A stretch of DNA of 64,000 nucleotides from Mesostigma viride (GCA_009746045.1 RPFO01000106.1:52501-116500), one strand, 5' to 3'; counted from the first letter of the stretch, positions 12,601-24,969 are shown. Notes: a model not told the origin generated them from the sequence alone. Made by a program: numbers and translations.

Positions 12601-13955
12601 AGGACGCATTTGTAAAAGCCGGCAGAAAGGTCGGGCCAAAACTTCCTCCAAAATTCTACAGGGATGCCGTCCACTCCGGGTGCACTACCGAGTTTGATTT
12701 TGAGCATAGCAGCCTGTGTCTCAGCTTGTGTGGGTGTCTGATCTAGTTCTTGCTGCTGCGTGGTGGTGAGGCGCCGTGGTATCGCCTGAAGGACTTGGTG
12801 GATAGCTTGAGGTGCTTGAGGGTGCGGTTTACTTCGGAATAGCTTCGTAAAATATTGATGACCGCTGTTTAGTATGGAATGGGTGTCGGTGTGGATGCCC
12901 TGGTCGTCGTGAATTTCAGTTATCAGCGTGTGTGTTCGTTGCTTCGGGAGGAGTGCAAAATATTCTTTATTCATTTTTTCCCCCGTTGTGTGCCACCAAA
13001 GGTTTTCCGCATCTATGGCGTTAGCGTGTCTTTCGTATCGTAGTTTGTCCAAGGCTAGCTGGGCTTGTTGCATTTTCGCCATGTCATAAGTAGTGAGTGT
13101 TTGCTTAAGTTGTAGACGATTGACAATACGTTCGTAACATCGGTATTCATGGCCTTTCTGTTGTCTAAGCTCAGCAGTGTATTTCTTAGAAAGTTGCAGT
13201 ACATGTTGTAGGCCGGCTTGCATCCATCGACAATGATCGGTATAGTGAGGGATGCTGGCCACCCACTCTCGCCAAAAAGCTTTTACTTGAGCCGTGAATG
13301 TTTGATCCCTCAATAAGTCTCGGTTGAAGCGGGGGATACCGGGTCCCCGCGTCGGTGGGGTGTGGTGCGTTAAGGTGATAATACAAGGGTAGTGGTCCGA
13401 AAGAGTGATAGAGCGATCTACCCTAGCATGACATACAAGGTCCGCCCAAGCGTGCGTGGCATAGATTCTGTCTAGACGGCGTGTGATGCGGTGACCGTCG
13501 CGTGTTGCAAGCCAAGTGTGGTCGTTGTCCCTGGAGCGCAGTAGGTCGTGTAGGTTAAGCTCTAGTAGCTGTTCGTGAAAGGGGTTTGTACGTGATTGAG
13601 GGTGCGCCGCCATGTCTAGATTGAAATCACCCATCAATATGACCTCCAGGCCGTGGGAAATAATGGCGTGGATCATCTGAAACATGTCTTTGAAAAAATT
13701 ATGTTGTTCAGCTGGGTCGGTTGGGGCGTAAATTGAAAGAAGGTACCCCTGCTTGCTACCCCAGGTGATGTGCTGTCGTACCCAGCGGCCTTGCCATTGA
13801 GCCGCCGCCGTATCTACCGGTTGGGACCAAGTGTGGCAGGTGAGGTGTGAGGAAGCCGTTTTACGGTATTGAATCAAAGCTGTGCCCCCCTGGGTTCCTC
13901 GCGCCCAGGCCCATCGACTCTCACTATTAGGAGCTAGTGCTCTCACTGCTTTGTT
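9647..13955 (-). mobile_element. 5'-truncated LINE inserted in the MULE-like element
   Basis: A perfect 13-bp duplication GTACATGCACTAT flanks it at 9634-9646 and 13956-13968. This fits target-primed reverse transcription. The 5' end is truncated inside the endonuclease domain. No poly-A tail is visible at the 3' (9647) end. Confidence 0.83.
9754..13955 (-). pseudogene. LINE ORF2: endonuclease, reverse transcriptase, zf-RVT (frameshifted)
   Basis: The endonuclease part has MGDFNLD, RRLDRIYATHAW and LSDHYPCIITL. The reverse transcriptase has FWDFKKAFDR, LPQGDCMSPLL and the catalytic YVDDTT. A C-terminal zinc-knuckle region of the zf-RVT type (LCNFPDETIEHRFLDC) follows. The frame shifts by one base near 12230-12240, between WDYLEKTLRGFGFG and TFTHVTIGMI. 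With the missing N-terminus this copy cannot make an intact protein. The only upstream ATG (13961-13959) lies in the target duplication and is not an element start. It resembles plant and algal L1-type LINEs. Confidence 0.88.
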
Positions 13956-14274
13956 GTACATGCACTATGCAGTCAGTAAGTCAGTCAGTCAGTCATAGTA
14001 GTACTCATAGTAGTTCTAGTACTAGGGAGGCTTGTGGCGGAACGCCGGCCGGAAGACCGGCTGACACCGCCAATTGTGGCGTAACCTGTACTAGAGTGAA
14101 CCTCAGGCACGGCCACCCTGTGGCGAAACGAAACTACAAAGTAGAACAGCACGGCCAAATTGTGGCTTCTTGGGTGCCCTGTCAAAGTGGGTGGCACCGC
14201 CACATTTTGCCAAAAAAAGTGCCACACCGCCACATTTGGCGGCATATCGCCACTAAAAAAAACACTGGTGATGG

Positions 14275-15192
14275 CATGCTGTTCAGTGTCTTGGCCCGCG
14301 CCCGTTTCCAAATCTCTGCTGCCCATGTGCGCGGCGTGGGCAACAACAACAACAAGTCGACAACAACCACCACTGACAACCACTGACATATTCACGTCTC
14401 ACGAGCTCTCGCCTCTCACCGGGCACGGATTCGATGATGCGACCAGGATGCGACAGGTAATCTACTGTTTCGAGTGTCAGCCAATAGCCATTTAGTCAGC
14501 AAGGGAGTGTTTTTTTTCCAGTTCACCGTACGCCATCTCCCGAAGATTCCGCTCGCAGCATTACAAGGCCGGCCGCTGACAGCGCGCGAGAATTGGGAAA
14601 CATGCATTGGTCAGCACTGCGCTTAAAGATACATTCAAGCGTTCCAACGTTTGCGAGGGAATTTTCCCCAAGCATCCTGCAAGCATGGGGATTGGGGCGG
14701 GAGACACTGTAACCGGCGCGATATAGCAGATCGGGATAATTATCGCTCTGGCGCCTGGCTTTCCGACCGGTCCAATGCATCACGGTAACCCGCCATCTGA
14801 CGCCCGTCCCACAGCGAAATTTTTTGGTACGATATACTGAATTCGAGCTCAGCGCACCGTCCACCATAGCGTCACGAAAGTCTGCTGCCGAGGCGAATAA
14901 TCTGGTGCCCGGCTGGCGAGCAGATTACTGCGTCTTGCGGGGCAGGCGTGGTCGACTCCGATCGCTCTTTTTTATTTCGGAAGCGTAATAATTCCGACTT
15001 CCTATTCTATGGAACAGTGCGATCTCGTTGCATTTGGTAAATTACCGTGTCGAACTGTCTTGGCTTTTCGCATGTTCGATTAATGCGACGGACAACGGCA
15101 TTGGTCGGTCCTTCGACACAAATTGGACGCCATCGCCCTTGGCGGAGGTAACCGGATGGTTCATATGTGCCACCGATACGGGGTAAACCTCC
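14275..15192. other. 5' flank of the U-box gene
   Basis: No coding sequence is recognised. It contains a (CAA)n tract preceded by CCCATGTGCGCGGCGTGGG at 14320-14356, a motif repeated at 1011-1060 (inverted) and 46899-46935. The promoter of the plus-strand U-box gene should lie here, but no clear TATA box is visible. Confidence 0.4.
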
Positions 15193-18100
15193 ATGTCACC
15201 GGATCTGGAAGTGCGATTTGTCGAGAATGTAGGGCACAGCTCTCTGGATGCCAACTATTGCGGAGGGTCTGTCACCAGTGAAAAAGGAATAGGCAGCAAG
15301 GTGGCAGAGCTGGAGACGTTGGATGCCGATAAAATTTCGAGGTTAAGTACCTTCAATGGGGCCAGCGTGAAGCAGGCCAACCATCTGGAGAAGAAGCATT
15401 GCCGTGATGATAGAATGCCACCGAATGGGACGGCAAGCCCAAACGGCATCGACCCGGATTGCGCGCAAGAGATCTTGCCCGTCGCTGACCAGAATGGCGC
15501 ATGCAGCCCATTAGATGACGAGAGCGAGACGCATGCGTGGCAGGAAGAAGTGAGGAGGCGTGTACGGGAGGGACTCTCCCTGGCCGTCGCGTCTCCGATC
15601 TCTCCGCCAAAGTCCGCCACGCAATGCGCGGCCGTCACGTCCCCTCCCGCCTCGGCCCACAATGACAATGATGTTTCCGAGGAGGCCGCCGCATTGTCTT
15701 TCCGGCCCCTGTGGCCCATCTGTACCGGGCAGGGGGACCGCGTGCGTGTGGGCAGAGACATGCCCCTTCGAGGCGGCCTGTTGGGCTCCCCGCTCTCATC
15801 CCCGCGCGCCGGCTGGGGCGTCACCCAGGCCCTCTCCCCTCGCTTCGGGAACGCGGTGGGATCGCCGCTCGCATCGCCCAATCTCAAGAAAGGGGGCGTG
15901 TCATCCCCAGGGATCCTGTCCCCCCGCGGGAGCACCCTGGTCATGACCGTCTCCTCTGTCACCCTCAAGTCCCCCACTCCCGGCTCCCCCCAAGCGTGCG
16001 TGTCGCCCTCGCTCCCCAGCGCGTCCTCCGCCCCCCTCTTGGAGCTCTCGATCCGAACGAAAGCAGAACGGGGCAGCAACCACCCTGGCGCGGCCCCGGA
16101 CAGTCCCTGGAGCGACGCGGTCGAGAGCGATAACGGCGACCTGTCCCCAATGAACAGCGGGCCCCAGCCGGCCTCCAGCCCGGGACGGTCTGCGGACGAG
16201 AGCTCCCCCGGCGGGGGTGGCAGCGGTGGCCGGCGCGCGCGCCGCCGCCACATGCGTCGGCTGAAGAAGCACGGAAAGCTGGCCGCGCCGTCGCGCGACG
16301 CGCTCGAGGCTGCGATCGAGGAGCTGGAGGTGCAGGATTGGCCCGCGTGCTTCCTCTGCCCGCTCACCGGGGACGTGATGACCAACCCGTACATCACCCC
16401 TGACGGGACGAGCTACGAACGCGAGGCGATCGAGCGCCACGTGGCGGAGCACGGGACGCACCCGGCCACGGAGGACCCCTTATGCTGGCAGGAGCTGTAC
16501 CCGAACCGTGCCCTCAAGCAGGCCACGGAAGAGTACCTCGACGCGGCGCTCGCGGGACGGGGGTACCAGATCCCGTTTGCGCACCTGCAGCTGGGGCGGC
16601 GCGTGGCAGGATCCGTGGGGACCAGCAAGGAGGTGTTTGAGGGCCGGTGGCGGCGGTGGCGGGTCGCCGTCCTCTCCCTCCTGCCCTCCATGCGCCCTGC
16701 GGAGCCCGTCTCGTTTTTGGCGCGCCTGTGGCGGCACCCGCGGCTGCTGCGCGTGTACGCGGAGAGCGTGGACCCTGCCAGCCGGCGCCAGGTCATCGTG
16801 ACCGAGCTGTCCCCCTACGGCCCCCTGGACGCGCTCCTGCGTGAGAACAAGGGCCGGACGACACTGGCCGTGCGGCTGGAGTTAGTCCTCCAGATCGCGG
16901 ACGCCAGCGCTCAGCTCGCGGCGCTGGGACTCCACCATCGCCGCATGGCCGCGCGCAATGTGCTCGTGTTCGACTGGCACCCGTCACTCCCCTCCCGCGT
17001 CGCCGTCAAGGTCGCCGACTACGGCATCTCTCGCAAGTCGGCCCTGCTGGACGGGGGTGCGGTCGCGTGGGAGGTGTGCGCGTCCCCCCGTGTCTCGGCG
17101 TGCGTGAAGGAGGCTGTCGGGCGCGCGGTGGGCATGCGCCACATGCCCCCCGAGACGCTCGCCCTGGCCGAGGAGACATGGACCGAGAAGGCGTTTGTGT
17201 GGGCGTTTGCGGTGACGGCGTGGGAGGTGCTCGCGGAGGGGGCAGTCCCGTACGGGGAATCGATGGAGGACTCGGCGGTCGTGGCGTTTGTGTGTGAGGG
17301 CGGCCGCTTGCCTGCCCCGCCAGGGTGCCCGATGCCCCTGTACGAGGTGCTCCTGTCGTGCATGGCGTCGGACCCGAGCGACCGCCCCTCCTTTGCCGCG
17401 CTCCTGCCCGTGCTCACGCAGGTGTGTGCCGGCATCCAGCAGGAACAGGCTGCGGCCGCACTCGCTGCGGGCGGGGATAGCAATTCTCGGCTCGCCCGGC
17501 AGAGCTCCGGCTCGAGCGAGTCCAACAGCGGTCATGCCCGTGCGGCCGCTGGAATCAGAGGCGCAGCAACGGCGGGGGTTGCGGTGCCTGCCCCGGGGGG
17601 CCCCTCGGTCGGTGACACGGGCGCGCTGGATCTATTATTAAGCCTGTGCGAGAGTGAGGAGGAGAAGCTGACGCTGCGGGGGATCGGGTTGATGGTCGAT
17701 GGCGACTACAAGGGGGCGATGGATTCGCTGCTCCATGCGGTGAGCCGGTCCCTGATCACCGTGCACACAAAGGTGCCCGGGGCATCCGCGGTGGCTCTCC
17801 CTGGGCCGCCGCCCCCCTTGTCCAGGAGACAGAGGGTGCCTGGTCCACCTCTGCCCGGTCCCCCCGTGCCAACCCCTCCCATGACCCCTCCCCCCGTCGT
17901 CTCCCCATACCAGTCTCTAGCAGAGGCATCGGCGAATGAGACAGGCGTGACGTCTGACAGCAACGCTTCCTCGGGCGGGTGCCTGTCCCCCACGGATGCG
18001 AGCTCGCCCGGTTCGCAGGCGATGCTGGACGGGGCGGCCGTGGGTGGGGTCAATGGCGCCCGGCTGCTTTCCTTGAAATCGCCCCCCCCCCACACGGCCC

Positions 18101-21100
18101 CCTCCTTGTACCTGTCCCCGAGCCGCAGCAGCTCCCTCCCCAGCGCCCTCCAGGGACACCCTGCCAGGGCAGCCGCGCTCACGCTGGCGGCGCGGCGCAG
18201 CTTTGACGCGGGGTTGATCAGCAACCACATCCACAGTAGCAACAGCCACCGCAACGGCAACAGCAGCGAGTGTCTATCCAGCCCTGGAGGGCCCAGCGGC
18301 CGCGGAGGGTCTTCCCCCACGGCCACCCGGCTGCGGCTGAGCAGCTCTTCCGACACCGAGGTGGGCGCAGAGGGGTCCTCCGGGGGGGGGGGCGAGGTGT
18401 CAGCGAGGGGGGGTTCTGCGAATGGGGGCGGCAGGAGAGCGACATCTCTCTCCGGCCCGCCCATGCCCTCGGGCCGCAACCCCCGTAACATGCGCGGCGT
18501 GCCCGCCCCGCTGCTGGCACACTATTCGACGCCCTCGCTGCCGCTCTCCGGCAGCAGCTCCCCCGCGTACCTGCTCCCGCCACACGCACACGCGTTTACG
18601 CGCTCCCGATCAGGGTCCCAGGAGGCGCCCTGGACGAACCAGGGGGCCACGCCCAGGGGCGGCGGGGGTGGGATGGGGGGCGGAGGCAGCGCGGTCCACA
18701 GCCCTGTGAGTGGCAAACAGATCTCGGCGCCCTGCTCCCCGATCGTGCACCCCTCGAGCGGGAACTTTTTGCCTGCCTGCCTGCTCGGCCCACCGCTCGG
18801 CAGCCCACCGGGGCATTCCCCGGCCCGCACGGTGAGCGACGTGACCGCGCTGGCGTCCGGCGCGCGGGGCGCCGAGTCGCCCATCAGGGCACCAGGTGGC
18901 GGCGCCGTGGGCGACGGTCACGACGACGACGATGACGTGATAATTGAGGGGGATGTCGCAGAGGCCCCCGCTGGACGTAGTTCTGGGGAGAATCTGCGCA
19001 GGGCGCCACGTAGCTCTGCTGAGCGTCAGCTGAGGGCGCCGCCGGCGCTCCGGCACGCCGCAACGGCAAAGAATGTCAGCTCGGTCGACAACCTCGAGCC
19101 TGGTACGCGTCCCGGCAAGCCTTGTGACTCCACTCCGAAGAAGGCAGAGGAGGAGGAGGAGGAGGAGGAGGGTGAGGAGGAGGAGGAGGAGGAGGAGGAG
19201 GGTGAGGAGGAGGAGGAGGAGGAGGAGGAGGACGAGGAGGAGGGGGAGGGGGAGGAGGAGGAGGAAGAGGAGGAGGAGGAGGAGGATAGCAGCAGCGTCA
19301 GCAACGGGCACGCGGCCCATAGCACGGGACGGTGGGCGCACGGTGTGGCGTCCGGAAGCAGGAACGCAGGCGGCGGTGGCAGCGGCGGCAGCGATCGCCT
19401 GTTTGTGCCCGCGCTCATCGCCAAGGTGGCCCTGCTGGAGCGGTGCCCGTCCCTGGGGTCATGGCTGGACTCGGAGGAGGCGGTGGCGGCGGCCGAGGAG
19501 GGCTTCCATTCGAGCCATGGGGCGGTCTCGGCGTTCTACAAGGGGATGCTGTCGGCGCTGGGCATGCGGGGACTGAGCGAGAGCCGGCTCGGGGTCGAGC
19601 TGAGTTTCCAGTACAGCATGTGCGCGCAGCACCTCATGCGGAGCACCCAGATGGCGATGGCGCACCTTTTGTTTGCGGCACGCATGGGCCACGCGGCCGC
19701 GCAGCACGCGCTCTCGCTGTGCTACCAGCATGGGGACGGCGTGGAGGAGGACGTCTACTCGGCCATCAAGGTAAGGATGATGGTTTGTGGGTCAGTGGAT
19801 CGTTTGTTAGGAATGATTGTGGTTGTTTGTTTAGGAACCATGCATGGGCATAATGGTGATATCTAGGAAGGCATGTGCTCGGGCATTGGGGCAGCTTGGT
19901 AGGAATGTGTGTACTGGTTGTCAGGGTAGGATGATGTTTGTTGAATTTGTTGTGATTGCTATGATTGTGTTATGATGATTTTGATGGTGGTTGTGATTGC
20001 TCATGTGCCTTTCTTGGGAAGGCGCCGAGCATTCTCCGGAGGGCTTTTCAAATACGAACTTAATATTAAAAACACGTCATGGGACTTGGAATCGGTTGAT
20101 AAGGAGGCGCCCACCTTGGTAGGGACGTATTTTTTGCGCTGGTCTCCTTGATATCAAGCGAGCCAACCATTTATCGTCGGGACAGGCAGATTAGTAAACC
20201 AAATGCCGCCTAGTGCCGGACAACTAAGCATATGTGTAGTACTCCTACACACAGATCTCGAGTGATTTATCTAGTACCAAATCCGAAAGGCTTGCATCAC
20301 TCCCCGGACAGGAGAACTTTTGCGGATGACTGTAGGTGTAAGTTGGCGATGCCATGGTATCCGGAGACGTCCGTCCTATAGTCAGCAAAATTGGTGCGAG
20401 AGGTCCCCAGTTCGATTCCGGTCGGATTCATTTGCAGATCGCGTTTTCCGCGTTTTCCGCGGCCTGGCACTGAACGCAAAGGTTTTCACCTTTGCGGAGT
20501 GTCTGATCAGAATATGTGTACTGGGGCATACGTGCCCTCGGTTGTCAAGGTGGGGCCGTAGGGAGCCACTGCTTGACTGACAAGACGATGGCAAGAGATG
20601 GCATGCAGGCAGTGTACCGACACCGCTGTCCTTTGGATGGGTAGCCCTGCCAGAGTCTGACGATAGCTTTACACGCAAGGTTCTGAGAGTCCTTCTCCCA
20701 TTTGCCTCAAGCTCTCTGCATTCCCCCCGTGTGCCCCCGCTTCTTGCCTGAAACCTCTTTCCTGCCTCCCTTCCCCCCCACCCCCACCCCCACCCAAATA
20801 TCCACCAGTGGTGCTGCAAGGCGTCCGAGGGGGGCATCCCCGGCGCCATGTGCCACCTGGCGTCCTGCTACATGGCAGGCGAGGGCGTGGACATGGACAT
20901 GGCCGAGGGCTTCCGTCTGTACGAGCGGGCGGCGCAGATGGGTCTCGCCGAGGCGATGTTCCGGCTGGGCTCGTGCTACGACGTGGGCGAGGGGGTGGCG
21001 CAGGACCTGGGCAAGGCGTGGGAGTGGTACCTGCGCGCGGGGCTGCAGGGGCACCCGGACGCCATGTTCCGCGTCGGCTGCTGCCTGCACAATGGAGATG

Positions 21101-21144
21101 GGGTGGAGGCGGACGCAGTCAAGGCGGTGGAGTGGTACAGGTGC

Positions 21145-21193
<49 letters not shown>

Positions 21194-24078
21194 TTCTCTC
21201 TCTGTCTCTCTCTCTTTCTCTCTCACTCACCCACCCGCCCGCCCACCCAACCACCCAACCACCCACCCACCCACCCACCCGCCCACCCACCCGCCCACCC
21301 GCCCAACCAACCAACCAACCAACCAACCAACCAACCAACCAACCAACCAACCAACCAACCAACCAACCAACCAACCAACCAACCAACCAACCAACCAACC
21401 AACCAACCAACCAACCAACCAACCAACCAACCAACCAACCAACCAACCAACCAACCAACCAACCAACCAACCAACCCACCCACCACCCACCCACCCACCC
21501 ACCCACCCACCCACCCACCCACCCACCCACCCACCCACCCACCCACCCACCCACCCACCCACCCACCCACCCACCCACCCACCCACCCACCCACCCACCC
21601 ACCCACCCACCCACCCACCCACCCACCACCCACCCACCCACCCACCCACCCACCCACCCACCCACCCACCCACCCACCCACCCACCCACCCACCCACCCA
21701 CCCACCCACCCACCCACCACCCACCACCCACCCACCCACCCACCCACCCACCCACCCACCCACCCACCCACCCACCCACCCACCACCCACCCACCCACCC
21801 ACCCACCCACCCACCCACCCACCCACCCACCCACCCACCCACCCACCCACCCACCCACCCACCCACCCACCCACCCACCCACCCACCCACCCACCCACCC
21901 ACCCACCCACCCACCCACCCACCCACCCACCCACCCACCCACCCACCCACCCACCCACCCACCCACCCACCCACCCACCCACCCACCCACCCACCCACCC
22001 ACCCACCCACCCACCCACCCACCCACCCACCCACCCACCCACCCACCCACCCACCCACCCACCCACCCACCCACCCACCCACCCACCCACCCACCCACCC
22101 ACCCACCCACCCACCCACCCACCCACCCACCCACCCACCCACCCACCCACCCACCCACCCACCCACCCACCCACCCACCCACCCACCCACCCACCCACCC
22201 ACCCACCCACCCACCCACCCACCCACCCACCCACCCACCCACCCACCCACCCACCCACCCACCCACCCACCCACCCACCCACCCACCCACCCACCCACCC
22301 ACCCACCCACCCACCCACCCACCCACCCACCCACCCACCCACCCACCCACCCACCAACCAACCAACCAACCAACCAACCAACCAACCAACCAACCAACCA
22401 ACCAACCAACCAACCAACCAACCAACCAACCAACCAACCAACCAACCAACCAACCAACCAACTAACCAACCAACCAACCAACCAACCCACCATTGAAGGA
22501 AGCAGCAAATCACGCACACAAAAGGCCTCCCCAACAAACGCACTCAAACGCACTCACAGGACGACAATCATGGCCTTGCTATCCACCCGCCCGCCCACCC
22601 TGCGCAGGAAGGCGGCGCTGCAGGGCCATGCGGGCGCGCAGTGCAACCTGGGCTTGTGCTACCGCAAGGGCGACGGCGTGCCCTTGTCCCCCGAGGACGC
22701 GCTCTATTGGTTCACGGCCGCAGCCGACAGCGGCAACGCGGGCGCGATGGCCAACCTGGGCCTCTCGTATGTGCGCGGAGACGGCCTCCCCCTCGACATG
22801 CAGGCGGCGATCACCTGGTTCATGCGCGCGATCGAGCACGGCAGCGCGGTCGCCATGTTCCAGATGGGGCTCATCCTGGACAAGGGGGACGGCATCCGCA
22901 TGGACAAGGACGCCGCGCTCATGTGGATCAGGTAGGGCGGGATGGGGGCTATTTGGATGAATAAGGCGGGATGGGCGCGCTATAGGGAGTTTTGTGATGT
23001 GGATCAGGTATGGTTGGATGGGGGCGCTCGTGTGGGTAAGATAAGAACGGTACGTTTGTGGGTCAGGAACGGGCATTGCTCATGCGGATAAGGTACGGGC
23101 GTCAGTCATTGGATGAATAAGGCGGGGTGGGCGCGCTCATGGGATCCGATGGGTCACGAGGAAAACCGCCTATTTTTTTTTTCTTTTTCATGATTTGATT
23201 TTTTAAAAAATAGTATATATATAGCTGGGCGTTTGCTTTGGTTTGAGTGATTTCACTCTGCTGTAAGTAATTATATTTTTAAAATACATATATATATTTT
23301 CATGATCCACCCCTGTTTCAATTGGGGGTGACCTTGCGAAGGCTGTAGCATGCCTGCCACCTGTCAACCCTGTCATTGCCTAAGCTGCCTTGGGAAGGCA
23401 AAGCCGTTGTCAGGTAGAATTGTTCTGTGGGGATGCTAGGACGGGGCACTAACGTGGCTTAGGGACTTCGATTTTTTTCTTTTTTTATCTTATTTTAGCT
23501 AGACCTAGTGTCACAAGTAGGATGTCCGTGATAGCAGGTGTTGTCGGGTCACATAAAAGCTAGGGCGTCGGTGCTCTGGTCTCGCTGGCATAGGGATTCG
23601 CTGAACTCTCTCCGACGGCCTTTTCTTTCTTGCTTGCTGCTGCTTGATTTAACGAAGTATCATATCTGCGCGTTGTCGATGCTTTCCAAAACCATGTCTC
23701 CTGCCGCTGCGTTATTCTGTCCCTGCCAGGCGCGCGGCGAACGCCGGCCTCGCCGACGCCCAGTATGTGCTTGGCATGAAGCTGTTCAAGGGGATGCCCG
23801 CCCCCGATAAGAAGGCGGCGGTGCTCCTGTGGAAGATGGCGGCCGACCAGGGCCACCCGCAGGCATGCGCGATGCTGCAGTCCCTGTCCGGACCGCCCGT
23901 AGGCATGCCCCCGCCGCCGCCGATGGACGCGCGCGCTCGCTCGGCCGCCTCGACCCCTGAGAACAGCAATGGGTTTTCGGGGAAGGACGGGGTCCCGCCA
24001 CCTGGCAATGCCAAGGCACCGTCGCGCACTGGCGGGTTCCTGAGAACCGTCTCTGCCGTGTTCACGGGCAGGGGTTAA
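15193..24078 (+). CDS. U-box / pseudokinase / Sel1-repeat fusion protein (4 exons, 1860 aa)
   Basis: Exons are 15193-19770, 20809-21140, 22608-22931 and 23730-24078. Together they make 5583 nt, an exact multiple of three, and each GT-AG junction restores a Sel1 repeat. Residues 1-380 are Ser/Pro-rich with many SP sites. Residues about 381-452 are a U-box ([14 protein letters not shown], then [11 protein letters not shown]), the E2-binding fold of E3 ubiquitin ligases. Residues about 465-750 are a tyrosine-kinase-like domain with lost catalytic residues: VAVLS for [12 protein letters not shown] for HRDLAARN, DYG for DFG, and AFVWAFA for the SDVWSFG motif. Low-complexity Ser/Gly/Pro sequence follows, then a Glu run at about 1318-1365. 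About eight Sel1 repeats (about 1480-1820) follow, with signatures such as [15 protein letters not shown] proline-rich tail ends at TAA. I infer a ubiquitin ligase scaffold that binds partners through the Sel1 solenoid; substrate and location are unknown. Intron 2 is almost entirely CCCA/CCAA repeat. Confidence 0.88.
20372..20515 (+). mobile_element. tRNA-like SINE copy in U-box gene intron 1
   Basis: About 144 bp nearly identical to 28387-28531. Both contain GAGGTCCCCAGTTCGATTCC, which includes a good RNA polymerase III B-box (GTTCGATTC), then a shared tail through TTTGCGGAGTG to TGATCAGAAT. The upstream A-box is not obvious. A tRNA gene is unlikely because acceptor and anticodon arms do not fold. 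Confidence 0.6.
21146..22490 (+). repeat. (TG)n, CT-rich, (CCAA)n and (CCCA)n arrays filling intron 2 of the U-box gene
   Basis: The array starts a few bases after the donor at 21141. TG units (21146-21191) pass into CT-rich DNA, mixed CCCA/CCGC, (CCAA)n (21304-21473), (CCCA)n (21474-22352) and (CCAA)n again to 22490. This is about 1.3 kb of a 1467-bp intron. The 4-bp units lack stops and produce long false THPP, NQPT and GWVG frames on both strands. Confidence 0.97.
22957..23155 (+). repeat. Copies of the exon 3 donor region inside U-box gene intron 3
   Basis: The true boundary is GCGCTCATGTGGATCAG|GTAGGG at 22931/22932. Related sequence recurs at 22996-23010 (GTGGATCAG|GTATGG), 23023-23040 (GCGCTCGTGTGGGTAAG), 23051-23068, 23078-23096 (CTCATGCGGATAAG|GTACGG) and 23128-23145. 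Several copies keep a usable GT. Imperfect GATGAATAAGGCGGG units lie between. Confidence 0.75.
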
Positions 24079-24969
24079 ACCGACGGAGCACTCGAAGAAT
24101 TTGTGAAATCAGTGTTGTTAAGGTCTCCCGGGTGTCGGCACGAGGGGGTGGCTTACGCAGCAGAAAGCTGACCCTTAAGAGACGGGGCCTTGTTTTTTTT
24201 GTTCCCTTTTTTTTTTCTTTCTTATGGAATGCGGGCAAATGGGGTGCCGAGGGCGTTACGCTTGCATCCGTGGAAGCTGATTGGCGAGGGTGCATGCTCC
24301 GGATGTGTGGCGCTCACGCACGGCGACCCTTGTGTTGTGGGGACGCAGGCTGACGACGTGTTGGCTCGTCGGGCCCAGTTTGCGGCGGGCCTGGCAGTAT
24401 CCGTTTGGCTTGTCATACCGTTTGTATATTTATTTGTTCATGGCCTCTGTAACGTCTCACACTGGTATGTGTGGGGGGCAGCTACGGTTGTGCCATTTCC
24501 TGGCTATTATGACTACTGCCATAGAATGTAGTATGATGCATATATACTTATATAAATTATTAGAAGAGGATATAAGTTACTAGTAGTATATCGTTAGTTG
24601 TCGCCTCTGTCTGCTTGGTCAGTTCTGGAAAGCCGGGGACGGAAGCTTAAATGGGAGGGGGGAAAGGGGGGAAAACACATTCGGGAAGGGGCCTGTGTGA
24701 GAGAGTGGCTTTTAAGCCATGGGGTGGATGTTATTGGGGGACCCCATGGTTCCTGATTTGAGGACATTTAAGATTGCTCTTCATACCTCACGTTTCCAAG
24801 GGATTTTACATGTACCCCGCATGGTTATCCCTTGTTTATATACTTAATGTACATGTGCACTTGTAACCTTTTCGATATTTGGACATTTCTGCTTTTATAC
24901 TAACCTGTTGTCCTCTGAACCTAGCCGGGGCAAACCAGCAGATGTTTCTGCGCTCAACCTATTGGTGAT
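24079..24969. other. 3' flank of the U-box gene
   Basis: 3' untranslated and intergenic DNA after the TAA at 24078. TGTAA occurs near 24450, a possible green-algal poly(A) signal, but support is weak. No other gene is recognised. Confidence 0.35.

Larger units (their letters stand above)
9114..14265. mobile_element. MULE-like DNA element carrying a nested LINE
   Basis: A perfect 9-bp duplication TGGTGATGG flanks it (9105-9113 and 14266-14274). The ends are inverted: CCAGTGTTTTTTTTA at left, GTGTTTTTTTTAG read inward at right. Subterminal GTGGCG/CGCCAC clusters match the 702-1310 element. Removing the nested LINE and one copy of its duplication leaves about 830 bp, close to the 609 bp of the small relative. 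No transposase is seen. If the last three bases are assigned to the element instead, a 6-bp duplication TGATGG is an equal reading. Confidence 0.72.

Noticed and set aside
13959..13961. ATG of the LINE ORF as a true start
   Set aside because: It lies inside the 13-bp target duplication, so it belongs to the host site.
20372..20440. Possible tRNA gene
   Set aside because: Only the T-arm/B-box is tRNA-like; no acceptor stem or anticodon arm, and the same sequence recurs at 28387 with a non-tRNA extension.
20702..22935. Open frames of up to 695 codons with THPP/NQPT or GWVG repeats
   Set aside because: The U-box gene's exons 2 and 3 are read through an intron of CCCA/CCAA repeats. Clear GT-AG sites at 21141 and 22607 remove it and restore a Sel1 repeat.
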